From Magallana angulata (lineage: Eukaryota; Mollusca; Bivalvia; Ostreida; Ostreidae), in assembly GCF_025612915.1 (NCBI RefSeq), contig NC_069116.1:51659590-51723589 (forward strand): a stretch of 64,000 bases of DNA, read 5' to 3'. The notes beneath the pieces were generated by a model. The model did not search any database, was not told the DNA's origin, and worked only from the letters and a program-made list of their open reading frames with translations. Made by a program: the position numbers and the translations under genes. The stretch's first letter is position 1. Every line of letters begins with the position of its first letter. Positions 23,338 to 41,755 of the stretch are shown piece by piece.

Positions 23338-26300
23338 TGCTGTAGTTGTGAAAAGATGTTTCAAATATCATTGAGACAAAGCGAAAGTAGAAATGGCGGC
23401 GTTCGCTTCCGTCGTTGTACTTAAACCTATTCGATCAGATGAAATCGTTAGCGTTTTGGGTTTTTTTTCATTCTGTTTTTTTTTTTTGAGACAGAAGAGA
23501 CACACTTAGTTACGAATGATACACACAGACAATCGAACATAAAGAATAGTGAATGGAGATGCAGAACATACGAATGAATTTTGGTTTTTTTACATTCAGA
23601 TATGATTCACTCTATTTCTTACGGAAATTTCATATGTAATCCATAGCCTTGCAGAAACTGATAGAACTGAAATCTACAATACCTAGTTCTAACCAGTTTA
23701 TCGATTGGTCAATTGACCTTTAGGAACCTAAGAAAAATCACGGACTATACGAAATAATCATGGTGATGTCGGACTCAAATTCTAATATCTTAAGGCGACT
23801 AACTTATAGGTAAACACTTTAACGCACTGATTTACATTAACAATAAGTAAGTAAATTTTACTTACTCTTTACGATCAATTCATTAATTTACATGTAAATA
23901 TAAACAATAAAATGATTTCTTAGACGATTCATGCGGTGTATATACTGTATATGAAGGTTTAGCGATCGTTGCAGAAAAAAATTACATAACGCGGGTTATG
24001 TATTTTTTCTGCAATGTCGCTACCTTTATCAGATTATATCCCGCATAAATCACCATAGAAAGCATTTTATTCTTATGTTTTAATGAACCATAGCTTTAAA
24101 ATATATTTGCTTAAATACATATTTGCGAAAAAGCATGTATATATTTACATATTAATTTATATGACGTTATAATCATGTTAATATTACACTTAACATTTTA
24201 TATTGCGGTGAGAGAACCTGTCATGATGGCACACCATATATAAATAAGTAAATAAGTTCTTTCTGATACCATTTTTCTGATACCGGCAATTTCATTTTCA
24301 ATATCGGAAAATAAGTTTATGATATCATAAATTCAAACCGATTTCTTGACATTATATAAATAGTGCCTGTTTGGGAGGGTAGCAGTTGAAATTGACACCC
24401 CGAGGAAACCGTTGTCAACCTCCGCGAATGGTTTTCGAGGGGTGTCAATTTCAACTGTTATCCTCCCAAACAGGCACTATTTATTTCATTATACTGAATG
24501 TCTTATTTTAGAGAATTTTTTACTGCTGTTTTTATAGAAATGACGTGAATTTTACGGCAAACCGTATGCGCATAATTTACGCGCATGTAACAATTCGTTG
24601 TGGTACCCGTTGCTAAGTGTGTTGCTTACGCTGAGAGTAATAGAACGGATTATCAACTGCGTCTAAACCAATCAGATTTCAGCAATTAACATGAAAGTAT
24701 AATAACATAAAATATATCTCTTTCATATCAGAAAAATTAACCGGTGCCTCATATTTTCACACAGAAGTGTGCATGTACATGTAGTATACATGTACCTATT
24801 GTTTATTGTTTGTTTATATGTACATGACTGATGTAATCTATTTATAAGGAATTAATTTCTTTATACACATAATGACTTCAGGGTTGAACAGTTGTACGCA
24901 TAGATTTTTCTCCCATATCATGAACAATGCTATAAAATGAATATATCTGTGAGCATTTTGTATTATTGCTGATAGATGTAAATTCTTCTTTATTTTTACT
25001 ATTATCAAAGCAGGGCTATAACATGAATTCTGTACATTAATATGACATTTTGAAATGATATTGAAGATAATTTTGACAAATAAGGTATGTCTTATTTGAA
25101 TAGCACCAAAGAATGCCATACGTATACAAGCAGTGTATGCTATTAAATCGATTATAACACTGGTGAATATTTAAAACGACCCGATCGAGTTATGATGATT
25201 TAAATAATATTATTTTGTCAAGAGAATTTACAAATATATCCTTAATAAGGTAAATTTATATACTTTATGAAAACCTTTACCCTACATTAACCAGTCTTAC
25301 ATTGTTTGAACCAGTCAAAAAGTGGGTTAAACTTTTGGTCATTCAAACAATCTTATAATTATCGATCGCCTAGATTAGCTGTATAATTAAATACAGTCTA
25401 AGGATTGTGCGGTGTTTAATATAAGTTCACGTGCAGTACATATGGACTTAGTTGATTTCGTTTAGATAAAAGAATGTATTTAATTAATTAGGTGCAAGAC
25501 CAAAAACATATAATACCGGTTACTTTGGTATAAATAAACATGTTTTAATCCAATTAGTCCGAAATCAGATCATATTCGTCACTGATAAAATTAGAAGAGA
25601 CCGTTTTGCGAACTGTGAGAGTGACCATGGTTAGAGGGAGTGGGGTATTGTTCATTACATAAAGTTTGGTTCTTCATAAGAAAAATTTGCACAAAACAAT
25701 TATTTACACTGATACCGAGACTGGGACGTGCTGTGAGAGAGACATTGGTTAATTATGAGGGAAATACGTAAAGTTTGGTTCTCCATAGGTCGTTGTTGAT
25801 ACTTTTACGGATCTGGTTATACCCCATTCCCATTAATATACAAAGGAAATATATTGAAAAGCTCTCATCCCATTTGCCCCCCCCCCCCTCCCCCCTCCTA
25901 TTTCAATGTGTCAATTCTCTAAGTGGTTTCATCCAGTTTGCAAAAATCTGGATTTTTGAAATTACTTGTTTTAAATTATTATTTCTCGTTTTAATATCAC
26001 TTTAAACATTTCAAGAAATTTCCTAAACCTTACAGGTAATTATGAAACATATTTGCGGATTGAGGATTTGTGTGTGTGCGGGGGGGGGGGGGGGGGGGTC
26101 AATTAACTATCTATGTAGATTCCGGACCGCATTCTCTCTTGTTTTATATCCACTCCTAATATATAAGTTGTACATATTTGTAAACTATACATGTATAATA
26201 CTTCAAAAGCCAATTTAAGTCAATAATTTTGTAAACTTAAAAATATATTTGTATGTGGTTACAGATTTTTTAAACATTTACTGGAATACTTAACATTGTA

Positions 26301-26951
26301 AGAAAAACACATTTTTTATAAAAGATGAATGCCCCTATTCGAAATTTGAGCTATTTGAGACAATTAATGACCGGACGAATATTTTGTTTGAAATAATTTC
26401 TTGCGTTTTGAAAGAGGCCGGGATTTATCATAAAAATATATGAAACACTTAGGTCACTATAAAATATAAGTAAAATGTAGATTTCTAATTTTTTCGCAAT
26501 GATATTTGTTCTCAAATTACAAAAAATTGTCGTAAATACCAAACGCGTGAGTTGGTGTACACAACATGTCTTATTTAGAGTTGATCCCGGCATCTAATGT
26601 ATTGGCTGTATCGTGATGGCAACTTAATTCATTGTGAAAATAAAACATTGTCTTTCAAATAGTTTGTATATTATCAAATTCAATTGAAACAAAGAAAAGG
26701 GGCCTTCCATTTTTACCATCCTTTGTTCGCCTAATCTTCTTATGTGCATTATTGGAAGGTAACAATCGTCCTGTTTTATCAGGCGCGCTTTAATTCTGCA
26801 TGTAGGTTTAAATTAAATATAGGGCACCTTCTAAGACTTTTCCGTCTTTCGCTCACATTACGCTTGCTTATGGTGTCCTAAAGTCCTGTCTTGCTGAGGA
26901 GACCGTGACAGTGTCTATCAGAAAGGAAATTTAGGCCCCCAGCAAATCACC
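23338..26951. other. Intergenic region between STMP1-like gene and gene B
   Basis: It contains the STMP1-like promoter side (23.34-23.5 kb), a strong hairpin at 24356-24485, a C-run near 25879 and a G-run near 26081. The frames at 24838-25119 (-), 25775-26005 and 26351-26593 (-) have no domain or splice support. I see no gene. Confidence 0.55.
24356..24485. repeat. Foldback element with ~55-bp arms
   Basis: The left arm (24356-24410) includes GTGCCTGTTTGGGAGGG, GCAGTTGAAATTGACACCCC and GAGGAAACC. The right arm (24430-24485) is its reverse complement with a few mismatches. About 19 bp separate the arms. No coding capacity. It is typical of a foldback/MITE end pair. Confidence 0.85.
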
Positions 26952-29900
26952 ATGAAGAACCACGGGGAGTCGTGTGTCAGAATCGTTGCTTTTTTCCTCA
27001 CATTTTCTTCCTCTTTTGGCTTTTACTTGATCGCCGACTGTAAGTATCTGTTTGAACGTTTTTAACGTAAGAATCGTTTAAACGTTTAATCATAATTTTC
27101 TATTTTCTGTCTTTCTTTTGATTTATTTTTTTTTCCTAACCAATTTTCTTATTTAATTTTTTTAAATTTTTAAAAGAAAAATAATGTTTATTTCGTCTCT
27201 ATTTTATTCCTAGCTATAACAAATAAATAATTTTTTGATTTACTATTATGCTTTCTTATTGAAAAATGTGAATTTCATGCTAAGTTGAAATGTGTAATAT
27301 TGGACCATGAACTAATATTACGAAGACTTTGCCCTAATTACCCCTTGAACTTGCCAGGTTAAAACTGCAAGAGAGATTTACTTTTAATTCGTTAAATCAC
27401 TAATCCCTTTACAATTTATATACATATATACTGACCGTGTGATATCCTTTTCTTGTAAGACATTGTATATTTTTTTTATAGAGAAAGTATGTCAAATATC
27501 AAGCAGTCCATGTTCTATATTACAATTCATAAAAAAAAAAAAATGAACAAATAAATAAATGAATAAAAAAAAATTACATTGATTATTAGATTAAATAATT
27601 GATTAATCAATTAATTAATACATTTACTGTCATAGAAAGAACATGTTTAGCTTTAATGGAATTTTCTATAATATATTGAATCGTATTTGATTTATTTTCT
27701 TTCTGATGAAATGAGGGAGAGAGTGCAGGGTAATGTTAAAATGGAGAAGTCCTTTATTTGGAGATAAGTAATTTTTATTGATCGCCCATTTTCCTAAACG
27801 CAGTTAACTTTTTTTTTTCCAGAAATATATCACGGCTGTCATTTTGTAAATCGGAGTTTATACACGATGCGTGTAAAATTGTATTTACCGTGTAACTATA
27901 AAAAATACACATACCTGGTCAATTTATAACTCAAATAACAGTATGGCATTTCTCTCTCGTTTTTCAATTAAGATACACGACATTTGTTAAAAAACATGAG
28001 GATTATCATCCATATTTTTGTTTTATTGTAAAAGTACAACAGACAAGGCAATCAATCCATTGCATATGACTTCTTGTAAGAAACTTCTTCAGGAGGTCGA
28101 CGTGAAATATTAAACTCAATTTGAGTCAAAAAGACGAAAAATCCACCGATAGAACTACACATGTACATGTAATTGAACAAGTTGTCGCGTAAAATGATTG
28201 ATTACCAAACAGTCTTGTTTGTAAAGGACATATCTCGAGGAGTTTGAAAATTATATGGCATTTTTAATATAAAAAAATAATATCTTCCATCCTAGTAAAC
28301 AACATTTACTTCAATACGTGTTAAACAACTGGCAATTAGAGTCTGGATATAAGCGTCTGCAGCCGCGACATCAAAGGTGCGCGAAAGAAGAGGTGGGTGG
28401 GGTGGAGACTGAGAAAGTTCATAATATTTAGTAAACACAATCATTCAGTTATGGCGTTTGATGTCTGGACCTCATCCAGACAAAGGATATTAACATCTTC
28501 TCCAAAAACTCTCAAGAACTCCTAAGGACAGGTGCGCTTTAGAGGTCAGATAATAAAAACCGTTACACTCCCTCATCAATATTAAAAACAATTTTCCTTT
28601 TTGCTTTGTGAAAATATTGGTTTTATTTATATGTAGGAAGGTTTAAACTTCACAAAACTCTAAATAAATATATTTATTTTAAAGCTTAAAACATTGCATA
28701 CAATTGAACTAAACAGACTAAATAGTATAACACGCATTTAAATTCTTTTATGAAAAGGTTGTCTTTGGTAAGCCCATCGTGTTTCTGAAAGTATTTGGGT
28801 GGATTTGAGACAAGAAATGAAGTTTCAATTTAAACAAGACCAAGACAAAAATATAAAAAAAGAAAAACTGAACAACGTTACTTTAATAGTTAACCAAAAT
28901 ATAAATAGCATTGCACATGCATGATTTAATCATTTACATGAAACAGTCATTAAAAAATGAAATTTTTAAAAATTCTTCATTTTACAGATTACATGGATCC
29001 CGATTTAGGAAATGCATTTGGGGGAGTTTGCAATAAACGGGTGGAAGACGCTTGCGCATACCTGAGCAGCCACTTGGATTTGTTCGGGTTTTCGGACTAC
29101 AGCAGCAACGTGGATTGCACGATGGTGTTCGATGCTGGCAAAATGGCTGGCGCCAAATTCAAATTTGAATGGCAATACTTCAATGTAGAACCATCAACCG
29201 ATTGTACAAAAGATTACCTGGCCATTTACGATGCTGACATGAACGCCATAAACTCCACAAATCTTGTCGGCAAATTTTGTGGGCTTCATGGCGTCAGCTT
29301 CAATGGGACACCCACAGATCGCTACATGACCATGGTGTTCCATACTGATGGCTCGGGCACCAAGAGTGGTTTTAAACTCAGAGCAACCCGTTACGAACCC
29401 TGTAAGTATAATATAATACCGGAAGAAAAAAAATTCAATTTAATTCTTTAAGATGTAGATAAAAGTTGACAAGCATAATTCTAAAGAGATGGGTGCTTAG
29501 AATAATTTTACTGCATATTGTGGTTTGCAATCACGTTATGATTGCTATATATTGTACTTCTCTTTGAACAGCGCCCTGTCAGTCTGAGGAATTCTACTGT
29601 AATGACACGCTGGCCACGGACATCTGTATCGACGACCGCTTGGTCTGTGACGGAACCAGGCACTGCAGCGACAACTCGGACGAACTCAACTGCTCCTGTG
29701 AGTATCATGAATACTTATTTCCATAAACACGTTTAGTCTGTCTTCAAGAATATGTTTGTTTGTGCTCTCTCTACTCAGTGTTGGGGCTCCATTTGTGGCA
29801 CAAATTATTGCGCCCCCCCCCCCCCCACTCACCGAAGTTGTCAAAGTGCTAAAATTCAAATAGATAAAAGGTTGTTCAGATTGTAAATAAAAAATCTCCA

Positions 29901-30637
29901 GAGTATAGCTATGTCGTCAAACGAAAATTTTTATGATAACTAACTGTTGTTTTGTTGTTGACAGTTCTTGACGAGTTGCTGGGGACCTTCTTTGCTCTGG
30001 GGCTGGGAGGAATGGTGATGTCCGGCGTATTCTGTATCGCGGGTTGCGCCGGTATATGGACCGTCGTCGGCGCCTTGACCTGCTGCAAGAAATGTTGCGT
30101 CAAATGCTGCTGTTGCTGGCCGTGTTGCAAAAAATGCAAAGGTTTGTTTTCATCATTGAAAACCTTGTTTCGTTCAAAATTTCTAATTAAACTCAGCGAG
30201 TCTATGGTTATGTCGGATCCGAGATCACTTATGGTCCCAGGATCATGAAGCTTTCTCGTAATTTGTAAACGACGTTTAAGTATTATTACTGTTATTGATG
30301 TTACCAACGCATATCAAGTGTCAGGCGATAATCCAAACGTATTGGAAAAACAATTGAAATTTTTAGTTAAGGTTATGATATTTCATAATTGTAAATGGAT
30401 AGTTGCTTTATGACTTTTGTAATGTATGTAGGTGGCGCTGGAAACTCGAAGGTTGAGCCTGGCATGGAGATGGGAGACCGTGATGACGAAGACTTCTCTC
30501 CCCCACCCACGTACCGAGAGACCACCAAACTAGAGGAAGACGTTGAATGGGATGATGTAGAGGATGAGGTTCAGAAAGACGATGCCGCAGGGATTGGGAG
30601 CGATGACCCGCGTAATAACCTCGCCGATGTAGAGTAG
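26952..30637 (+). CDS. CUB-LDLa single-pass membrane protein with PPxY tail (gene B)
   Basis: Exons 26952-27039, 28988-29401, 29572-29697, 29965-30141 and 30432-30637, all joined in phase 1, give 336 aa. Residues 1-28 are a signal peptide (hydrophobic core IVAFFLTFSSSFGFYLIA). Exon 2 encodes a CUB domain with cysteines in VCNKRVEDAC, NVDCT, STDCTKDYLAIYDA and FCGLHG, ending SGFKLRATRY. Exon 3 is one complete LDLa module: six cysteines and an acidic DGTRHCSDNSDE calcium site. Exon 4 encodes a hydrophobic membrane segment followed by a dense cysteine/lysine stretch (about 14 cysteines within 30 residues), a likely palmitoylation or metal-binding region. Exon 5 is an acidic tail with SPPPTYRETTK, a PPxY motif. 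AATAAA is at 31221. CUB and LDLa modules bind extracellular ligands and PPxY recruits WW-domain proteins. The specific ligand is unknown. Paralogue of gene A by architecture. Confidence 0.85.
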
Positions 30638-32304
30638 TGGTGGATCAACGTTCTATTACATTTACAAAGACATTGTTGTTAATCAACTTTTGCAACGTTT
30701 CCTTTTATCATGCAGTTTCTATAATTGAGCACAAATGTTATAGGTTTAACATCCATCATCAGTATTCACACTTCTAAAAAATACCATTTTTTTTACAATA
30801 GCGTTGATCGCTTTTTGTGATATCTATCATTGTTGCGCAAAATACTGAAGATAAAGACCTAATATGTATAAAGAATCATATTGAAACAGAAGATGTATAA
30901 AGCGCTGCAGGATAAAATTGACAGTGTGCAGAGAAACGTTGGATATGCACACTTCTACGCCACATATTCCAGCGAGTGACATTCTAAATGAACTCGCTGT
31001 TTTCATTGTTACAATATATGGCTTTTGTTGGAGACTTCCATCTTTGTTTGGTTATTCATCTGATGAACTTGCTGTTCTGCATCACGTCCATTTTTGTCGG
31101 TAATGGTGTCTCTATCTTTGTTATATTCTCTATGAATTCAAATATTTATTGATAGTTGTCAATCATACTAGGTGCCAAAAATGTATTAATTTATTTCTTG
31201 TCATTGATTAAACTGAAGAAAATAAAAAATTGTCATTTTCTTTTCTTAGAAAATGTTTGGTGAACAGCCTTGTCTGTTCATTGAAATCTTTCCTTGAGAG
31301 CTGAACTCTGCATCTAAGTCAAGATCTAGAGGCTCTTATGCAGAGTTTAAATATTAATTCGGAGAACATATACATGCCATTACATGTACCTATAAAACAA
31401 AAAAATATAATCCTGGTTGTATTATCTAAAAAAGACCAACCAGGATCATTTAAAGAAGCATTATTACGATTTTGGTTAAATCTTATTTTTCTATTTTGAT
31501 TGTTTACATTGCTTTTGAAATGCGTTTCTAATGATCAACGATATTTTGAGTATCAGCCGTAGAGTTATAAGCAAGATACAGAGCTCAAAATTCTTTGTCA
31601 TCTAAACAAGGATTGGGTCCTGCTTTTTTTGGGGTTTACATTGGTTCAATAAACCGGTAAAAGTTCTTTTTCGAGTTGATTTCTCTCTCTTCTCCAATTC
31701 GTTTTAAGCATAAATAAATAGTTCCCGTCATTAATCACATTCATTTAGGTCTAAAAGTGGAATTTTTACTTCAACTTTCAAAACGTGAACAAAAAGTTTG
31801 TTTACATCACAGAGAATTGCGAGCTCTGTATTTCGCTTATAACATGACGAATGACTATTAAAAATGCCTTTCTGAAGTATTGTAAACATTAAAAACGGAA
31901 ATATAATTATTGACCAAAATCGTGACCATGTCCCTTCAAAGGTCAGTCCCAGTGATACAATTGGTTACCAACGCATACTAGTATAAAATTCATGAACGAC
32001 AATCTGCACCAAATCTAGTCATAGGTGTCAATACATGTACCGATAGTTGATTTTAATGAAGGTTGAAAATTACAAAACCCAATTATTAGATTGACATTCT
32101 TTGAATATAAAAGACCCATTAAAACATGATTCTTGCTCAAAATAGTACATAAATGTACTCGCATTAAGTAATGTAACAATCAGGAACGCCTTTTCTCTTT
32201 GAATAAAGTACACCAATAAAATCAATAATACATGTACCAAAAACTTGAAAATATTGAAGCACCACTGAAATTTAAGAATAAAAAAAAACATACAAGGTAA
32301 ATTT
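30638..32304. other. 3' flanks of gene B and PRMT7 with a MITE between
   Basis: The 3' UTR of gene B probably runs to about 31.24 kb (AATAAA at 31221). A small hairpin (ATCCTGGTT...AACCAGGAT) lies at 31410-31446. The long-arm MITE below fills 31453-31937. The rest up to the PRMT7 stop codon is AT-rich, with no gene seen. Confidence 0.6.
31453..31937. mobile_element. MITE with long imperfect terminal inverted repeats (~140 bp)
   Basis: The left half reads ACGATTTTGGTTAAATC ... TGTTTACATTGCTTTTGAAA ... GTTATAAGCAAGATACAGAG. The right half, read in reverse complement, gives CACGATTTTGGTCAATAATT ... TGTTTACAATACTTCAGAAA ... GTTATAAGCGAAATACAGAG. The arms match over about 140 bp with many substitutions, so the element is old. 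No coding capacity and no clear target duplication. Confidence 0.7.
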
Positions 32305-37987
<5,683 letters not shown>

Positions 37988-38793
37988 TTTCCTCCTAATA
38001 AACACTGTAGTAGAAATCACAAGTCTCATAAGAAAAATCACTAGTTCTTGGCATCAGCTATCAGCATTAACATATACTTAAACGATCAATGCATTTTCCC
38101 ATGTTGTTCTATGGGCGCAGCCATTATGACCTTTAACCTAGGGAGAAATCATTATCTCGGACATCCATATCTATATAGTTGTTTTAAATGATTATCTCAT
38201 ATCGATAAGTAAACAATGTTTTGGTAAATTACCATTTCAAAATGATATTCTTAATTAAAAAATATGTATTAGTCGATAGAATTGTACTTTGTTACTAAAA
38301 GTAGAACTTTTTAAAAGTGACTCCCTAAAGTATAGGGAAACATTATAAACTCAAAATATGCACTCATGGATAATATAATAATGGTATAGAAATAATTTAC
38401 TGGTTTCTGTGTGTTCGGTATATTTTTCTATAGTCTACCAGATATACTCTCATTTTCACGATGGATATGTTGCAGGCCTACTGTACGTACATTACATTAA
38501 CACGCATGCAGATTATTGCTGATGACATTAGGCTATACTTGTATATAATTACTTTTCTTAAAAAGGTACAAGTACACAGGTTCTTCAATAATATTCCAAT
38601 ATAATGTATGGGTAACACATGGAAGAAATATTGAATGTACGTGTAACTTTTTCTCAAATGTTTATAACTTGTTTTGAGATCGTCCCTGAGATTTACATGT
38701 CTCTATTCACTTCCTTTTATGGCTCTCTTATACAGGTAAACAAGTTAATACGCCCACCTGTGTAGCCGGCTTTTTTCCTTTCCACACGTAAAG
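37988..38793. promoter_or_regulatory. Shared upstream region of divergent PRMT7 and coactosin genes
   Basis: About 800 bp separate the two start codons, which point away from each other. I see no further gene. A bidirectional promoter region is the natural reading, but no core element could be fixed by eye. Confidence 0.4.
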
Positions 38794-40661
38794 ATGGCTA
38801 ACATAGACAAACAGACAATCCGCGATGCTTACGAAGAAGTTCGTAATGATAGTAACGACACTAATTGGTAAGTTATAATTAATGTACCGCGGCTTTCATT
38901 ACATTTTTACCTTTCCACTCAGTAAATAACGATTTACCTGTCTCATGGATTAAATAAAAAAATGAAAACTCGCGATAAACCTAGCTATGACTAAGTGATT
39001 AGTCTCAGAGGTGTGGACATTCTTTTCAATGCTTTGTTTGAATATTTATCTCTTGTAAAAACGTATTCGGTTTTTAACAGGGCTGTTTTGAAATATGATG
39101 GATCACACATTGTCCTGGGTTCTACTGGGTCTAGTTTTGAAGACTTCGCGTCGAATTTCACCGGTAAGTATAAAGCTGTATAGATCTCATTCATGTTTTT
39201 ATATGATCGACAGAACTTATTCGACAGTGATAACGATTAATATCTGACTCAAAACGCTTTTTATGAACATCTGATATGTGTGGTGCGGAAGATCTATGTC
39301 TTGAATGACATGTATGTAAATTATTCGAAGTTGGCAAGTGGAATCGCATAAAAGTTTTCAACTGCATGAATTGAAATGGTCACTGGTTCAGATCCCGCCA
39401 CAGTTAAACCATTATTATTTTGGTATGCCTTGCTGTTTTATCTATTTGTTCATTCATTTTAGAATGTTTAAAACCGAGCATAGCACCCCCCCCCCCCTCC
39501 CGCACAGAAAAACGTGCAGAGGAGGAATTTAAGTGGGTGTTTTATAAAAGTGTTTGTGGTAGTTTGTTTTTACTGATTTATTCACTTGGATATATTTTGT
39601 AACAGTTTTTAAAGATTATTTCATTAATATATGGGAGTTAATTCCCTGGGTTTTCTGTAAAATTCGGTCGGGGGAGGGGGGGGGGGGTCCAGTCAACAAG
39701 CACCTGTGCGTAAAAAGCGTAATTAATCTAGCAAAAGAAAATTCAGAGCCTTTGAATGAGAAACAATTTACTAAAATTATATATTTCTTAACAGATTTGC
39801 ATATCCATTCTCATATTTTTCTTTTGGACAACTTTTGTGTGTTTAAAAAAATATATAAATATCTACTCTAACTGCACTTCAATATGTTACCAAACAAATG
39901 TTTGCATAAAAAAGTATAAAAGAGAGTACTTCAAATAGCCACTTCACATGTCAAATTTCCAAATTTGTGTGTATGCATATGGTATCGAAATATTATTTTT
40001 ACATGTTTACGATATATTTTCAAGTGTTAGTCTGATGGTGATGCTTCGATCACTTTGCACAAAATGAGACTGTGCAGAGAAGAGGAGAAGCTAAGTAGTC
40101 TAGGCACTGTTGGGTCAATCTACAAAGATCATGTTCGAGATGCGATAGGATGTTCTCCACTGTTTTCTGAATCATGAAACCATTGTTGATTTTTGTAGAT
40201 GATGATCGAGTATACGGGTTCCTCCGAGTGATCGCCGGCGACGAGCTCAGCAAACGAACTAAATTCGCCTTAATTGTATGGCTCGGTAAAAATGTGTCTG
40301 GAATCAAACGGGCAAGAATGGGCACCGACAAATCCTCAGTCAAAGAAGTCATTCGTGTGTGTAGTCTGATCGTTTAAATATTTTAAATATTCACCCGGCA
40401 ATATTTACAAAAATAATTTCACCCGGCACAACTTCTCGGACGTATATATACTTATGCAAAGCATTAAATTGTTTCTGAAAGTTCAAAGTCGCATAATTTT
40501 AACAGAGACAAACGCAAAAAAGTTAATATATTTTTTCAATATTTCAGAGTTATGCTGTAGAACTAATGATTAACGAGAAATCCGAATTGAATGAAGATTT
40601 CATCAGAGAGGCGATAGTAAAGGCGGGCGGGGCTAACTACGGAACCGGAACTCGGGATTGA
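38794..40661 (+). CDS. COTL1: Coactosin-like protein (ADF-homology domain)
   Basis: Exons 38794-38867, 39081-39163, 40199-40356 and 40548-40661, phases closing, give 142 aa, the same length as human COTL1. Coactosin binds F-actin with a single actin-depolymerising-factor homology fold and competes with capping and severing. The human protein also binds 5-lipoxygenase. The sequence shows the family blocks in order: MANIDKQTIRDAYEEVRND, VLKYDGSHIVLGSTG, DDRVYGFLRVIAGDELSKR, KFALIVWLGKNVSGIKRAR, GTDKSSVKEVI, and the C-terminal KAGGANYGTGTRD. The exon 3 donor is placed at CGT|GTGTGT because only that position keeps phase with exon 4. AATAAA at 40951 probably ends the transcript. Confidence 0.96.
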
Positions 40662-41222
40662 CGGAGGACCAGCTTAGTCCCAACAAAACCGTGACTTACT
40701 TAGAAATTGACAGTGCATTTTACCTGTCTCGTATTTTTATTTAAAAATCAAGCATATACTAGTATTGTGTTTTATACTTAAGGGAACAAATCATTGTTAT
40801 ATAAGTGATATTTTTTAGCTTTACAACGCAGTAACAATGAAAGATATTAATTTTATGCAATGATATTTCATGTATCTACATCGTGTCCTATTATTGCCAG
40901 TTCCATGATATTGTTCAGGACATTTTTCAGTATTTTATTGATACTGACAAAATAAAATGAAAAACTATTGATATATATATACTATTTGGTTTTACTTTGT
41001 ACATTAACATAACGATGCAGGGTGGTGTGGTGGTGTTTTAAAAGGTATCGCCGTGTTCAGTGGGTATAAATAAGAGTCATTTGAGCACCTGTACAACCAT
41101 CTTCAAATGTCTTGCAAATACCTTACTTGCACAAATTTTGTAAAACCTGACAGTTTGAAGATGCGATGTAGTTTGTGAAAAATAAAATCCAGTGTGGTAT
41201 CGCGACAGTAATGGACATAATG

Positions 41223-41292
41223 CAATCTGATTAAAATACAGATCTCTACCTACATAAGCGCTTATGTAGAAATCTGTATTTAAATCAGATTG
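41223..41292. repeat. Foldback repeat with ~34-bp arms
   Basis: CAATCTGATTAAAATACAGA on the left is mirrored by TCTGTATTTAAATCAGATTG on the right around an AAGCGCTT centre. It begins with the same CAATCTGATTA as the hairpin near 60856, so both may belong to one foldback family. Confidence 0.85.
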
Positions 41293-41577
41293 GGACATAA
41301 TGTTATGTTTCCTTTCCGACAGTCTATTGTATTTCAGCAAGCACAACTAGTACTTCCTGTAATATTTACAGTCGACCAATGTTCGGTTTTTTTTCTTACG
41401 TTTCAATTTTGACGAAATCCTTGAACAAAACACCCTCACAACGTCAAAATTTTTTGATTACGGTACTCCACACAAAGTTTCGTAATCACAAAACCTTGAC
41501 ATTGTAAAAATGGAAACAACTATAGTTCTATCATAACCAAAAACTTCATTTTTGGTTGGAACATGTTGATGAAAAGA

Positions 41578-41580
<3 letters not shown>

Positions 41581-41624
<44 letters not shown>
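41581..41624. repeat. (GA)n microsatellite
   Basis: Twenty-two GA units downstream of the PREY stop codon. Confidence 0.95.
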
Positions 41625-41627
<3 letters not shown>

Positions 41628-41755
41628 AGCTGTAGATCAGTAGCTCTACGGAAAATTCTTCTCGTAGAGATAAAATTCTGCACCTGGGGGAATGGGTTCT
41701 CTATAAATTTTAAATGAAAAGTTAAAAAAAACCCAAGAAATATTGAAAAAATGGT

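Larger units (their letters stand above)
40662..41755. other. Convergent 3' flanks of coactosin and PREY
   Basis: Coactosin 3' UTR to about 40.97 kb, a foldback at 41223-41292 and a (GA)n tract at 41581-41624. Frame 41077-41346 (-) runs through the foldback and is not a gene. Confidence 0.6.

Noticed and set aside
23392-23508. ATGGCGGCG frame on the + strand opposite the STMP1-like 5' region
   Set aside because: Only about 38 codons with a T-run-derived hydrophobic end and no clear splice donor. It more likely belongs to the 5' UTR region of the - strand gene.
24838-25119. 93-aa - strand frame
   Set aside because: Ile/Lys-rich translation of AT-rich DNA without start context, domain or splice support.
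29909-30307. 132-aa - strand frame rich in Gln over gene B
   Set aside because: Antisense shadow of the cysteine-rich exon. The + strand has splice sites, phases and a membrane segment.
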